Assembly: GCF_029351045.1 (NCBI RefSeq)
Contig: NZ_JARKIN010000001.1
Location: forward strand, 927,001-991,000
Direction: 5' to 3'
DNA length: 64,000 nt
From: Streptomyces sp. WMMB303
GTDB taxonomy: Bacteria; Actinomycetota; Actinomycetes; Streptomycetales; Streptomycetaceae
The number at the start of each line of letters is the position of its first letter. The stretch's first letter is position 1. Both the position numbers and the translations under genes were made by a program. Below the pieces are notes generated by a model. It was given only the letters and a program-made list of their open reading frames with translations, had not been told where the DNA came from and made no database searches. Shown piece by piece: positions 1-9,044 of this stretch.

Positions 1-284
1 TTGCTCTGCTGATGCAGGCCGAACAGTGCCAGGGCTGCGTGTTCGGCCTCCTGCTCGGCCGAGACCTCGCCGCGCCGTGCGGCGAAGTCGTCGACGGGGC
101 AGGTGTAGAAGGCGAACATGGGCAGCACTGTGCCGGCGGGACGGCTCAAGCCCCGGCGCAGGAGGGCCAGATCTTCGCCTGGTGGGCGCTTCTCGGCGGC
201 CGTACCCTCTTTGCGGTGCCACGTGCCGTCCGTAGCGATGTACTTGTTCCAGATGCGCTGCGTGCGGTGGTCGGTCTCAGACAT
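1..284 (-). CDS. casB: Type I-E Cascade small subunit Cse2/CasB (N-terminal part)
   Basis: Only the first 94 codons are in the window; the gene runs off the left edge. It starts with ATG at 284, overlapping the 3' end of casA by 8 bp, which indicates translational coupling. The fragment begins MSETDHRTQRIWNKYI and carries a segment LALLRRGLSRPAGTVLP followed by an aromatic-rich stretch (MFAFYTCPV). An early basic helix with an LRRGL-type segment is what Cse2 proteins show. The Cse2 dimer forms the belly of Cascade and contacts crRNA and target DNA. The family assignment rests mainly on position directly after casA, plus this weak sequence resemblance. Confidence 0.8.
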   Translation of the reverse strand, partial: MSETDHRTQRIWNKYIATDGTWHRKEGTAAEKRPPGEDLALLRRGLSRPAGTVLPMFAFYTCPVDDFAARRGEVSAEQEAEHAALALFGLHQQS

Positions 285-1980
285 CGTCATCTCCCGGCGT
301 ATGCGGGCGGCTCGCCTCTCGGCGGTCTTCGGTGGCCCGGTGGAGGATCTCGTTGCAGCGATTGGTGAAGGACGCTTCGGCCAACGAGGCGCGGTACGTG
401 CGGTCCTGCCGGCCTTCGCCCTGGGAGATGGTGCGGCCCGCGTAGGCCGCCAGGGGTACGGTCTGCAGCAGGCGATCGGCGATCTCCCAGGCCCGTCGAA
501 GGGCCAGTTGTTCCCACGCGAGCTGCCCGGCCTCGATCGCATCGATGTCTGCGCCCACACGGCGCAGTCCTGCCAGGAGGCGGCGCACCAGCGGGTCCAG
601 GGCGTGCAGGAGAAGTTCACCGGGGCGCTGGCCTTTGTCCCAGGGGATGGGTTCCGCGCCCATGGCGCGCCGCAGATCTGCTGAGAGACGGTTGACGGCC
701 TGGGCCAGTTCTTCGGCCTGTTCTGCTACCTCCAGCACAGCGGCGTGTGCGAAAGTGTCGGCCCCCAGCGCAGCGAGCGGCAGGGGCAGCGCGTCGAACA
801 TGACGTCCTCGACGACGGCGGACTGATTGCCGTAGGCCATGCCCGTCAGCTCGACCCGAAGGGGGAAGTCGTCCCCGAGGTCGGCCCGGACCGCACCGGC
901 CTGGTCCAGGAGGATGCTGGTGGCGAACCCTGCCGTGTTCTCACGGGCGTCCCTCGCCTGGCGCTCAGGAGCCAGGAGTGCATCCAGGCCCCGCCAGGCC
1001 GCCTTGCCCGGTTGCATGCGCAGCGGCCGGCGTGGCGGTACGGTCTTCCCTTTACGTGACGTGCCGGCACGCGGCTTGCCGGTGGGTTCGAGCCGCCACA
1101 TGGTGTGCGGGTCGAGTTCAGGTGTGTGTGGCATCCGGTCGCCGGCCGCGACGACGACCCTGGTCACCCGGACCCCCTCGGCTGTCTCTTCGGGGATCAG
1201 GCGGATGCGGCGGGACTGCCAGGTCCACACCTCCAGCAGGCCGGCGGGCAGGCGCTCCTGCCACTGAGGTGTGAACACGTCAGCGCGTTTCCACTGCGGC
1301 AGGTCATCCGAGCGCAGCGGCGGGCCGACGGGAATGTTCAACAGCAGCGTCTCGTAGAGGGTGCGGCCGGTCGGCAGCGTGACGCCCATCTGCCCCAACG
1401 GGCCCGTGGGATTGCCTGTGGTCTTCCCTGCTTTTACCTTCGGGTCCCCTACTGCGCCGGTCTTGATGGCGGCGGTGTCCCAGCAGTGCGCGTGCAGCAG
1501 CCAGAGAGCGGCCTGGGAAGGGCTCAGTTTCGGGGGCTCGCCCTCCGTGCGGGCAGCGAAGAGCGGCACGTTATTGCCGGTGGCTTCGGTCGCGACAAGC
1601 AGGCCCGCCCCCTTCGTCTCGTTCTTCGCCGTACGCAGGCCCGGCACCTGGGCGAAAGGACGCTGGGGGTGAAAGAGATCGAATGCGTGCTCGTCGAGAT
1701 AGGCATCGAGGCACCTGCGCTGTTCCTCGGACCACCGGCCGGCCTCGAACCAGCGCACCCACTCTCGCTCATCAGCGGGACGCCCCAAGGCATCGACAAC
1801 CACCGGAAGCAGCAACTGGCGCAGGGCTGCCGACCGTTGCGTGGGCGAACTGACCACCAGTTCGCCCAAGGCGTGGGCCTCCAACAGTGTGTGGCGCAGA
1901 CCGTGCTCGGCCGCCGGGCCACCCGATGCTGGGGGCAGCGACAGCCATGGGGAGTCGGCTAACGGGAACGAAGAAGGCAT
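277..1980 (-). CDS. casA: Type I-E Cascade large subunit Cse1/CasA (Cas8e)
   Basis: A 567-residue protein, near the usual length for Cse1. Cse1 recognises the PAM, starts R-loop formation and recruits Cas3. The N-terminal half has the family pattern: a short N-terminal PLADSPWLSL, then SQAALWLLHAHCWDTAAIKTG and a glycine/proline-rich GPLGQMGVTLPTGRTLYETL segment. The C-terminal part is a helical bundle. An upstream in-frame TTG exists at 1998, but ATG at 1980 has a well-placed GAGGGG ribosome site and was chosen. It follows cas3 after a gap of about 210 bp and overlaps casB. Actinobacterial Cse1 proteins diverge strongly from E. coli, so single residues were not assigned. Confidence 0.93.
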   Translation of the reverse strand: MPSSFPLADSPWLSLPPASGGPAAEHGLRHTLLEAHALGELVVSSPTQRSAALRQLLLPVVVDALGRPADEREWVRWFEAGRWSEEQRRCLDAYLDEHAFDLFHPQRPFAQVPGLRTAKNETKGAGLLVATEATGNNVPLFAARTEGEPPKLSPSQAALWLLHAHCWDTAAIKTGAVGDPKVKAGKTTGNPTGPLGQMGVTLPTGRTLYETLLLNIPVGPPLRSDDLPQWKRADVFTPQWQERLPAGLLEVWTWQSRRIRLIPEETAEGVRVTRVVVAAGDRMPHTPELDPHTMWRLEPTGKPRAGTSRKGKTVPPRRPLRMQPGKAAWRGLDALLAPERQARDARENTAGFATSILLDQAGAVRADLGDDFPLRVELTGMAYGNQSAVVEDVMFDALPLPLAALGADTFAHAAVLEVAEQAEELAQAVNRLSADLRRAMGAEPIPWDKGQRPGELLLHALDPLVRRLLAGLRRVGADIDAIEAGQLAWEQLALRRAWEIADRLLQTVPLAAYAGRTISQGEGRQDRTYRASLAEASFTNRCNEILHRATEDRREASRPHTPGDDDV

Positions 1981-2102
1981 GGCTTCCCCTCTAGGCAATT
2001 CGTTCTGTCTAGCTCTTCCAGGAGGCTAGCCACAGCAGTGGCCGCCGTGCGGGGAGTTCCGAAAACTGATACGCATCTCCTTGCTGACCTCGCGTTGAGG
2101 AC

Positions 2103-2181
2103 GAGCTTCATCTCGCACGCGGGGATGACCCGTCGTTGTGTCTGGTCAGCACGTCGACCCCGCGCGTCGCGGGGATGGGGA
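2103..2181 (+). repeat. Two degenerate CRISPR-like repeats between cas3 and casA
   Basis: The element at 2153-2181 begins GTCGACCCCGCG, has a short CGT loop, then CGCGGGGATG. This matches the main-array repeat except for about 1-2 loop positions and the 3' end, and it is in the opposite orientation to the main array. About 50 bp to its left, 2103-2131 keeps only a right half (CTCGCACGCGGGGATGACC). The pair looks like the remnant of a second short array. The 2158-2175 hairpin (CCCCGCG/CGCGGGG) lies just downstream of the cas3 stop and might equally act as a transcription terminator. The rest of the 1981-2191 gap should hold the casA promoter; I see no clear -10/-35. Confidence 0.55.
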
Positions 2182-2191
2182 AGCTGTGCGA

Positions 2192-5074
2192 TCAGCTGCC
2201 CACCTGCTCCTCGTACAGGCCCAGCAGATCGTCGTAGCGCAGGTTCGCCGCGCCCAGCCGGGCGCGGCGAACCCCGTCGAGGACCAGCGCGCGGCTGTGC
2301 CGCAGCCAGGGGTGGCCGTGCCAGGCCGGAAGAGGTGTGAGCGTCAAGGCGTCTCGGGTGAGCTTCGGCGGAAGACGCACGGCGGAGCCGAGGACCTCAT
2401 CCAACAGCTCCGGTGCCACATCCCCGTTGATGCTCAGCGAGCGGCCTCTGAGCGTCCGGAACGACTCCCCCTCGGTGTCCTGCACAACAAGGACGACCTC
2501 GACGGACTCCTCACCATCGCGCACCGCCGCCTGCAGCCTCTCCTCACGGCTTCCGGTCGAGACCCCTCCGTAGTGCACACCGGCCAGGGTCGGCTTCTCG
2601 TGCTCGCCGCGCCTCGTCAGGAGGAACTCGCGTGCGGACTCCGCACGCCGCCGATCCGCCTCGGCTTGTTCCTCGGCCGCCTGAGCACCTGCCGAACGCC
2701 AGGTCCCGGGCAGCAGCTCGGCATGCGTCCCGTAGACCTTCTCCACCAATGCAGGCACGTCTCCCGGCACTGACCACGATCCGCCGTTTCCAGGCAGCAG
2801 GGCCGCAGTGCGCAACAGGAGGTGACGGCCGTAGATCTTCTCACTCGCGTAGACGAACGCAGGCTCACGGTCCTCTCGTGCTTGAAAGCCCGTGACGTAG
2901 ACGCGCGGGAGGTGCAGCCGCGCGGGGCGGAGGGTGTCTGCGTGGCGATGGATGCGCCCCATGCGCTGCAGCAGCAGGTCCACGGGGGCCAGGTCGGTGA
3001 CCAGCAGGTCGGCATCCACGTCAAACGACTGTTCTGCCAGCTGCGTGGCGACCAGAACGAGCCGCTCACCCCCGGAGCGGCTCTGGCGCTCCGGGCCGAG
3101 CAGTTCCAGGCATTCCTCTGTCAGCTCGGCACGGCGCGTGACGGTGAATCGAGCGTGCAGCAGTCGCACTTCTTCCTCGTCGAACCGGCTCCGGAGTTCT
3201 TCGTAGGCGCTCTGCGCGCGGGCCACGGAGTTGCGGATGACCAGCGCTGTCCCGCCGTCTGCCAGTTCGTCTTCAAGCAGATCCCCCACAGCCTTGTCGG
3301 CAGCCGCCTGGAACGCGTCACGCTCGCCGCTGGTGGCCCGAGGCCCCGGTATGGCCTCCGGCAGCGGCACCACCGCAACCGGAAGATCGTCGCGCCACCC
3401 CGGGGAAGCGGCCATATGAAAGAGCGGCATGGCATCCTCGCCGAGCCAGGCAGCAGTCACGCGTGGGTATCCGGCCGCCTCGGGAACCTCGACCGGGTAT
3501 TCCTCCCGCGATGCGGCACCGGCCATGTAGGAGGTGGCCAAGGCCCGGCGCTGCGCGGGCGGAAGCGTCGCTGACAGCAGCACCACCGGCACCCTTGCCT
3601 GCCCCAACCAGCGCAAGGCCTCCAAGAGGAACTGGTTCATGTACACGTCGCACGCGTGGACCTCGTCCAGAACCACGACCTTGCCTGCCAAGCCCGCCAT
3701 GCGGAGCATGACATGGCGGGTGCGCGTGGCCGCATACAGCAATTGATCCACCGTGCCCACGACGAACGGTGCCAGCAGACCGCGCTTGCCACCCAAGAAC
3801 CACTCAGCAGGTGCCTGCCGTTCGGCGGAGCATTCTGAGGTGGTGGCCGGCATCCCGTAGGGATCGTCGCCGAGGCCGTACTCATCAACGCCGCAAAAGA
3901 GGCCGTCCGGATCTGCGCCGCCTTCGTCCAGGAGACGCTTCCACTCGCTGTTGAAGGCACGCTTACCGTGCAGCAACGCGACCTGGGCAGCAAGACGGGG
4001 ATCGAGGGCTTCCAGCCAGTTGCGCACACGAGTGAACATCGGATCGCTTGTCGCCTGGGTCGGCATTCCGACGAACACGCCATCCGCACCGAACCGCGCG
4101 GCCAGAACCTCGGCCGCCGCCAGAGCCGCCTCGGTCTTGCCCTCACCCATCGGAGCCTCGATGACCAGTATCCCCGGCGCCCCCATTCGCCGGGCTGCCT
4201 CGACCACCATCGTCTGCGACGCCCGCGGCGAACACCCGAAACGATCCTGGAACGCCTCCGGGCCGGGAACAGCGATGGTCCCCCAGCCACCACGCAGCCC
4301 CAGAGCCTCCCACGCCCTCCGCGCCCGCCGACGGGCTCCGTTCACGGAGAGCGCCCCGAAGTCATCGATGCCCGTGAAGTGACGCTCATCGCTTGCGATC
4401 CAGTCCGCCATCACCACCAACCCGCTCAACTGCATCTGCAGCGCGCGCGAGGGGACGACCTCCGGCTGCACCTCGCGAAGATCAGCGAACCCCAGCTCGC
4501 GGGTGAGGGCCTCCAGCACCGCTTGCTGAACCTCCGGCCACCGTCCCGTGCCCTTCAACTGACCCTTTGCCTTGGAAGGCTCTCGAAGGTCACGCAGTGT
4601 AGGAAACGCGCCGTGATGGCCGGCAACCAATGGCCACACCCAGTCGATCTGCTGGGGGGCCCACCGGGCCGCACTCAGCATCTCCCGGATCAGCAGCCCA
4701 CCGGCCCAGTCATGACGCCACCGGCTGCGCTTTGCCGCTGCCGCAGCCAGTGGCTCTCGCCACCCCATGCCTGCCGCCTGCACAAGGTCTGCGCCCTCGG
4801 GCCACAGCCGCTGGTGGGCCGGAGTGGCCTTCCCGCAATCATGCACACCGCACAACCAGGCCAGGAACAGACGCCCCCGTCCCACACCCCCCGCCACATC
4901 GTCCAGAACCTCCCGCGTCGAAGGGGCCAGAAAGCGGTCCCACATCAACTCGGCCACTGCACTCGTATCGAGAAGGTGCGACATCAGCAGGTTCATCCGC
5001 CCGCCGGCACGCTCCTTCGACTTGCCCCATAACACCCCCAGCTCGGCGGCGTACCCCCATCGCTCCACAGCCAA
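2192..5074 (-). CDS. cas3: Type I-E CRISPR-associated helicase-nuclease Cas3
   Basis: About 960 residues. The N-terminal HD nuclease has MSHLLDTSAVAE near residue 33 and GVHDCGKATPAHQ near 78. The SF2 helicase core has Walker A APMGEGKTEAAL, DEVH box VVLDEVHACDVYM, motif III LLSATLPP and motifs V/VI ATQLAEQSFDVDADLL and QRMGRIHRH. Recruited by Cascade to an R-loop, Cas3 nicks and degrades the displaced strand. The open frame extends up to GTG 5176 at the array edge. TTG 5074 was chosen because GGGGAGGAG lies 5 nt upstream and homologues start close to a WGKS motif; GTG 5119 or 5068 are alternatives. A start at 5119 would include a TTA leucine codon (5087-5089), hence possible bldA control. 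Overall function is certain; the start is not. Confidence 0.95.
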   Translation of the reverse strand: MAVERWGYAAELGVLWGKSKERAGGRMNLLMSHLLDTSAVAELMWDRFLAPSTREVLDDVAGGVGRGRLFLAWLCGVHDCGKATPAHQRLWPEGADLVQAAGMGWREPLAAAAAKRSRWRHDWAGGLLIREMLSAARWAPQQIDWVWPLVAGHHGAFPTLRDLREPSKAKGQLKGTGRWPEVQQAVLEALTRELGFADLREVQPEVVPSRALQMQLSGLVVMADWIASDERHFTGIDDFGALSVNGARRRARRAWEALGLRGGWGTIAVPGPEAFQDRFGCSPRASQTMVVEAARRMGAPGILVIEAPMGEGKTEAALAAAEVLAARFGADGVFVGMPTQATSDPMFTRVRNWLEALDPRLAAQVALLHGKRAFNSEWKRLLDEGGADPDGLFCGVDEYGLGDDPYGMPATTSECSAERQAPAEWFLGGKRGLLAPFVVGTVDQLLYAATRTRHVMLRMAGLAGKVVVLDEVHACDVYMNQFLLEALRWLGQARVPVVLLSATLPPAQRRALATSYMAGAASREEYPVEVPEAAGYPRVTAAWLGEDAMPLFHMAASPGWRDDLPVAVVPLPEAIPGPRATSGERDAFQAAADKAVGDLLEDELADGGTALVIRNSVARAQSAYEELRSRFDEEEVRLLHARFTVTRRAELTEECLELLGPERQSRSGGERLVLVATQLAEQSFDVDADLLVTDLAPVDLLLQRMGRIHRHADTLRPARLHLPRVYVTGFQAREDREPAFVYASEKIYGRHLLLRTAALLPGNGGSWSVPGDVPALVEKVYGTHAELLPGTWRSAGAQAAEEQAEADRRRAESAREFLLTRRGEHEKPTLAGVHYGGVSTGSREERLQAAVRDGEESVEVVLVVQDTEGESFRTLRGRSLSINGDVAPELLDEVLGSAVRLPPKLTRDALTLTPLPAWHGHPWLRHSRALVLDGVRRARLGAANLRYDDLLGLYEEQVGS

Positions 5075-5177
5075 CCACTCCTCCCCTAACTCGTCGACAT
5101 GGAGCGTAAATGCCAGCACTGACAATCGAGGTTGCTTCAGCCCGACGCCGCCGGAACCCCACCACCACCGGTCCACT

Positions 5178-7340
5178 CCCTCTTCCCCGCGGGCGCGGGA
5201 TCGACTCAGCGAGCGTCCGCGTCATCCGAGCCCGGCTCGGAGCATCCCCGCGGACGCGGGGTCGACGTCCCACACGAACATCGGCCCGATCGCGGTCTCG
5301 GAGCATCCCCGCGGGCGCGGGGTCGACGACGAGCTCGGCCGCGCCGTCACGCTCGACGTGGGAGCATCCCCGCGGGCGCGGGGTCGACGACGAAGTCGCT
5401 GGTGGTCGCGCGGTCGACCAGGGAGCATCCCCGCGGGCGCGGGGTCGACACGAGGTAGACCTCGGTACCGTGTGTGGTCTCCGGAGCATCCCCGCGGGCG
5501 CGGGGTCGACTCCGATTTCGATGCCCAGCCGGACCTCCTGTCCGGAGCATCCCCGCGGGCGCGGGGTCGACCCTGTCTCGTCCTGGACCGCGAAGGTAAT
5601 CGGGGGAGCATCCCCGCGGGCGCGGGGTCGACGGCTGGGGATGATCCCCAAGGGTCAGGACACGCGGAGCATCCCCGCGGGCGCGGGGTCGACCACAGGC
5701 CGCCCGCCATGCGCTTCTTGACGGCCGGAGCATCCCCGCGGGCGCGGGGTCGACGCCTCCACCGTCCGGTAATGGAACGTGATCACCGGAGCATCCCCGC
5801 GGGCGCGGGGTCGACAGACCCGCGGAGTACGAGCGTCAATCACGGGTGGGAGCATCCCCGCGGGCGCGGGGTCGACGCGGCGAGCTTCCGGCCGGTGCGG
5901 CGGCCCTTCGGAGCATCCCCGCGGGCGCGGGGTCGACCGATACGAGGACGGCGACCCCGAGCAGTACTGGGGAGCATCCCCGCGGGCGCGGGGTCGACAA
6001 CTCCGGGCAGAAGCGCGCGTACGTCGTCAGCGGAGCATCCCCGCGGGCGCGGGGTCGACGCCTGCGGGATCGCCTACGGCACCGGCCTCGGGGGAGCATC
6101 CCCGCGGGCGCGGGGTCGACTTCACGGGGCTCTCCGGTCGCTATCGCCACCGGGGAGCATCCCCGCGGGCGCGGGGTCGACGTGCAGGAGTCCCCGGTCC
6201 TTGACCGGCTGCCCGGAGCATCCCCGCGGGCGCGGGGTCGACCTCGATGAGTGCTCTATCGCAGTGGCGCCGAACGGAGCATCCCCGCGGGCGCGGGGTC
6301 GACGTGATGTCACGCAGCACCGCTGGCCTCCCGCCGGGAGCATCCCCGCGGGCGCGGGGTCGACAGACCCCAGTAACCCCAGAACCGGCCCGGCCCCGGA
6401 GCATCCCCGCGGGCGCGGGGTCGACGATGATCGGGGCGCGGCCCATGCGCGCGAGGGAGGAGCATCCCCGCGGGCGCGGGGTCGACCGACTCCTGCGGCG
6501 CGGTCATGGCGGCCGCCAGGGAGCATCCCCGCGGGCGCGGGGTCGACCCGCGGGCACCCACGAGGGCACCGATGAGGGCGGGAGCATCCCCGCGGGCGCG
6601 GGGTCGACGTCGGGCAGCGGAGGACCGCCGCGTGAAGGCCGGGAGCATCCCCGCGGGCGCGGGGTCGACGATGGCACGACGGAACAGCTACCGCACGGGC
6701 GGGGAGCATCCCCGCGGGCGCGGGGTCGACCCACCTCCCTGTCCGACGGCGACGCCGCCACGGGGAGCATCCCCGCGGGCGCGGGGTCGACACACGACGC
6801 TCTGACTCAGCCGACTCACTCGAAGGAGCATCCCCGCGGGCGCGGGGTCGACTGCCAGGGAGCCGGCCACGGTGCCCGGCAGTGAGGAGCATCCCCGCGG
6901 GCGCGGGGTCGACCTATACAAGGAGAGATCATGGCACTGTACGAGGGGAGCATCCCCGCGGGCGCGGGGTCGACCCATTAGGGACCTGCGATGTGAAGGG
7001 CACAAGGGGAGCATCCCCGCGGGCGCGGGGTCGACAGCAACAACGAGGTCGCGATCTTCGATGTCGACGGAGCATCCCCGCGGGCGCGGGGTCGACGCTG
7101 AGCTGGAGTGCGCACCACTGCGCACCGGAGGAGCATCCCCGCGGGCGCGGGGTCGACATCAAGGCGCCCGCGATGCTGTCGATGAACCCGGGAGCATCCC
7201 CGCGGGCGCGGGGTCGACCCCGGGAGACGGGACGGGCGGCAGCATGGACAGGGAGCATCCCCGCGGGCGCGGGGTCGACGGATGCCTGGGAGGTCGAGCT
7301 GACCGATCTCGGGGAGCATCCCCGCGGGCGCGGGGTCGAC
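5178..7340 (-). CRISPR. Type I-E CRISPR array, 36 repeats and 35 spacers
   Basis: Repeats of 28 bp start at 5178, 5239, 5300 and then every 61 bp without exception to 7313, so every spacer is 33 bp. In transcript orientation the repeat begins GTCGACCCCGCG, pairs through a CCCCGCG/CGCGGGG stem and ends GGGGATGCTCC, like other I-E repeats. This gives transcription on the minus strand, toward cas3. The leftmost repeat (5178-5205) is degenerate at its distal end and the second (5239-5266) has one change; the other 34 are identical. Decay at the left confirms that end as leader-distal and the right end as the site of new spacers. Long open frames crossing the array encode only repeat-derived peptides and are not genes. 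Confidence 0.99.
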
Positions 7341-7440
7341 ACTTGCTGACCATAGCGTTTGCGCAGTGGCCTAGCCTATTTCATTCAGTTGCTTCTCCAC
7401 AGTGAGGCTGCTCCGGAGCGCCGGACTCGGCGGAGGCCGC
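7341..7440 (-). promoter_or_regulatory. CRISPR leader
   Basis: The roughly 100 bp abutting the last intact repeat are distinctly more AT-rich than their surroundings (for example TAGCCTATTTCATTCAGTTG). They lie at the leader end as judged from repeat orientation and from decay at the opposite end. Leaders carry the array promoter and the signals for spacer integration. No individual promoter box was assigned. Confidence 0.7.
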
Positions 7441-7952
7441 GAGACGCGGACGATCCGAAGAGCCGACGCAAGACCCGCGGCACCGCCACGCTGGTCACTC
7501 AGGCCGCACGTCCAGTGCCCCGAACGCCACCAGCGTGTGCGTATGGTCGGATACGCCCTCCCGTCACCAGGCAGGGATGGTCTTGTTAGGGTGAGACCGG
7601 AGCCTGATCCGGCCGGCACTCGAAGCCGCCAGCTTCACGGCACGGTCCTTGCGACGTCGCACCGAGCGGGCCGGGCGGCGGAAGGCGGACAGCAGCGACG
7701 GATCGGCCGCCCTCTCGTGCGGGCCCAATCGCGGAACAGCTCCGTTCCGAAGGTGGTCGGCACGCCTTCCATCGCGGCGGCCTCCTTGACCGTGCACGGC
7801 CGGAGGCACGCAAGCGCTTCTTCACCAAGCTGCCGCTGCGCAAGCGTGTGGACGCCGTCGTCGATTCTTGACACGCCTCAACGGATGCGGCCTCGGCTCG
7901 AGGCGCCCGACCCCGCGGTGTTCCACGCTTCGGTGAGGGCGGGCCCTCGCGT
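7441..7952. other. Intergenic stretch with possible gene remnant
   Basis: No convincing intact gene. A short plus-strand frame ending at about 7871 reads RPEARKRFFTKLPLRKRVDA and stops after VVDS, with codon usage that looks coding. It has no start, and I cannot assign it to a family. The minus strand has an open frame at 7635-7874 that overlaps the same bases. The stretch is probably decayed sequence between the CRISPR leader and the sugar cluster. Confidence 0.3.
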
Positions 7953-9044
7953 TCAGCGGACAAGGATTCCGGGCCGGTCGCGGCCCCCTGCCCGGAGCGT
8001 GGGCCAGCGATCGTCGTGCACCAGCGGGCGGACGCCGCCGGACCGTACCAGCGAGGTGTCCTCGACTTTCCAGCCACCGCCGCTGGGATTCCACGCCACG
8101 ACGCTGCCCTCGGCGAGGAACTCGCCGGACGTGCCGTAGGCAGGGAACTCGCGGGGCTGCGTGCCGGAGAAGCCCCCCTGGTGGTGGCGGTGCCACTCGT
8201 CGGCCGGGAAACCGTTCTGCGCATAGGCGGCCACTCCGGCGCTGAAGACCGCACCGAGCCGGGCCCCGGGAACGGACGCGTCCAGGAACGCCCGCTCGAC
8301 TTCCAGCAACCGGGCGTAGTCCCGCTGCTCGGCGCCGGTGAGCGGGCCGAACGACACGAGCCGGGTGACGCTCGCGATGAGCCCGTGCCGACGGCCGCAG
8401 GCGACGAGCATCATCCGTCCGGAGGCCACCCGGTCCGTGGGCAGCGGGTGGCGGTGCATCGCGATGCGTTCGTCGGCGGCCACCAGCAGCACCACGGGGT
8501 CCAGGCCGCGCTCCAGCAGGGCATGTGCCAGGGCGGCCGCCGCCTCCCGTTCGGAGCAGCCGGGCGCCAGCCGGTGAGCGGTGTCGGTCGCTGCCGCCGC
8601 CGTGTCCTTGGCCACGTCGGTCAACAGGAGCTGTTGATGCCCGGTCAGCACCCGGCGGATGCGTGCGATCTCAGCTGTCAGTCCCAGTTCTCCCGGCCGG
8701 GGGCGGTCCGACCCGAGGCGCCCGGAGGGCAGCGCCTGCTCCCGGTCCGCCCACCAGGGCACGGTCTGCCAGTGTGCGGCCAGCCCGGCGAGTTCGGTGT
8801 CCTGGAGCCGGGGTGCCTCGATGGCGTTGGCCACCACGGTCGGTTCCTCGGCGGCCGGGGACAGGACGACGGTGAGGCACGCGCTCTCCAGCGTCTGCGG
8901 GACGTGGCAGCGGGCGGACAGCAGCCAGTTGAGCGTGGCCGGTTCGCGCAGCACGAGTGCGTCCAGGTCGTGTCGGGCAGCGAGGTCACGCAGCCGGTCG
9001 CGCTTCTCGGCGAAGTCCGGCACGCCCGGGAACGTGGTGCTCAT
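7953..9044 (-). CDS. M24 (creatinase/Xaa-Pro peptidase)-like protein, metal site apparently lost
   Basis: A 363-residue protein beginning MSTTFPGVPDFAEKRDRL. Its ATG overlaps the stop of the GH31 gene (ATGA), making it the last gene of the minus operon. The N-terminal part (LDALVLREPATLNWLLS) and the C-terminal pita-bread segment (HRHHQGGFSGTQPREFP, VEDTSLVRSGG) match M24 proteins. Active M24 peptidases have two metal-binding Asp in a DxG...SDxTR context. Here the corresponding stretch reads CGRRHGLIASVTRLVSFG, with neither Asp. It is probably not a classical metallopeptidase; it may have a creatinase-like metal-free activity or a binding role. Its operon position suggests a job linked to the sugar pathway. 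The function is unknown. Confidence 0.75.
   Translation of the reverse strand: MSTTFPGVPDFAEKRDRLRDLAARHDLDALVLREPATLNWLLSARCHVPQTLESACLTVVLSPAAEEPTVVANAIEAPRLQDTELAGLAAHWQTVPWWADREQALPSGRLGSDRPRPGELGLTAEIARIRRVLTGHQQLLLTDVAKDTAAAATDTAHRLAPGCSEREAAAALAHALLERGLDPVVLLVAADERIAMHRHPLPTDRVASGRMMLVACGRRHGLIASVTRLVSFGPLTGAEQRDYARLLEVERAFLDASVPGARLGAVFSAGVAAYAQNGFPADEWHRHHQGGFSGTQPREFPAYGTSGEFLAEGSVVAWNPSGGGWKVEDTSLVRSGGVRPLVHDDRWPTLRAGGRDRPGILVR

Noticed and set aside
4767..7405. Many long open reading frames on both strands across the CRISPR array, with repeated EHPRGRGVD or ASPRARGR peptides
   Set aside because: They are translations of the 28-bp repeat and 33-bp spacers; the 61-bp period cycles all frames and gives no stops by chance.
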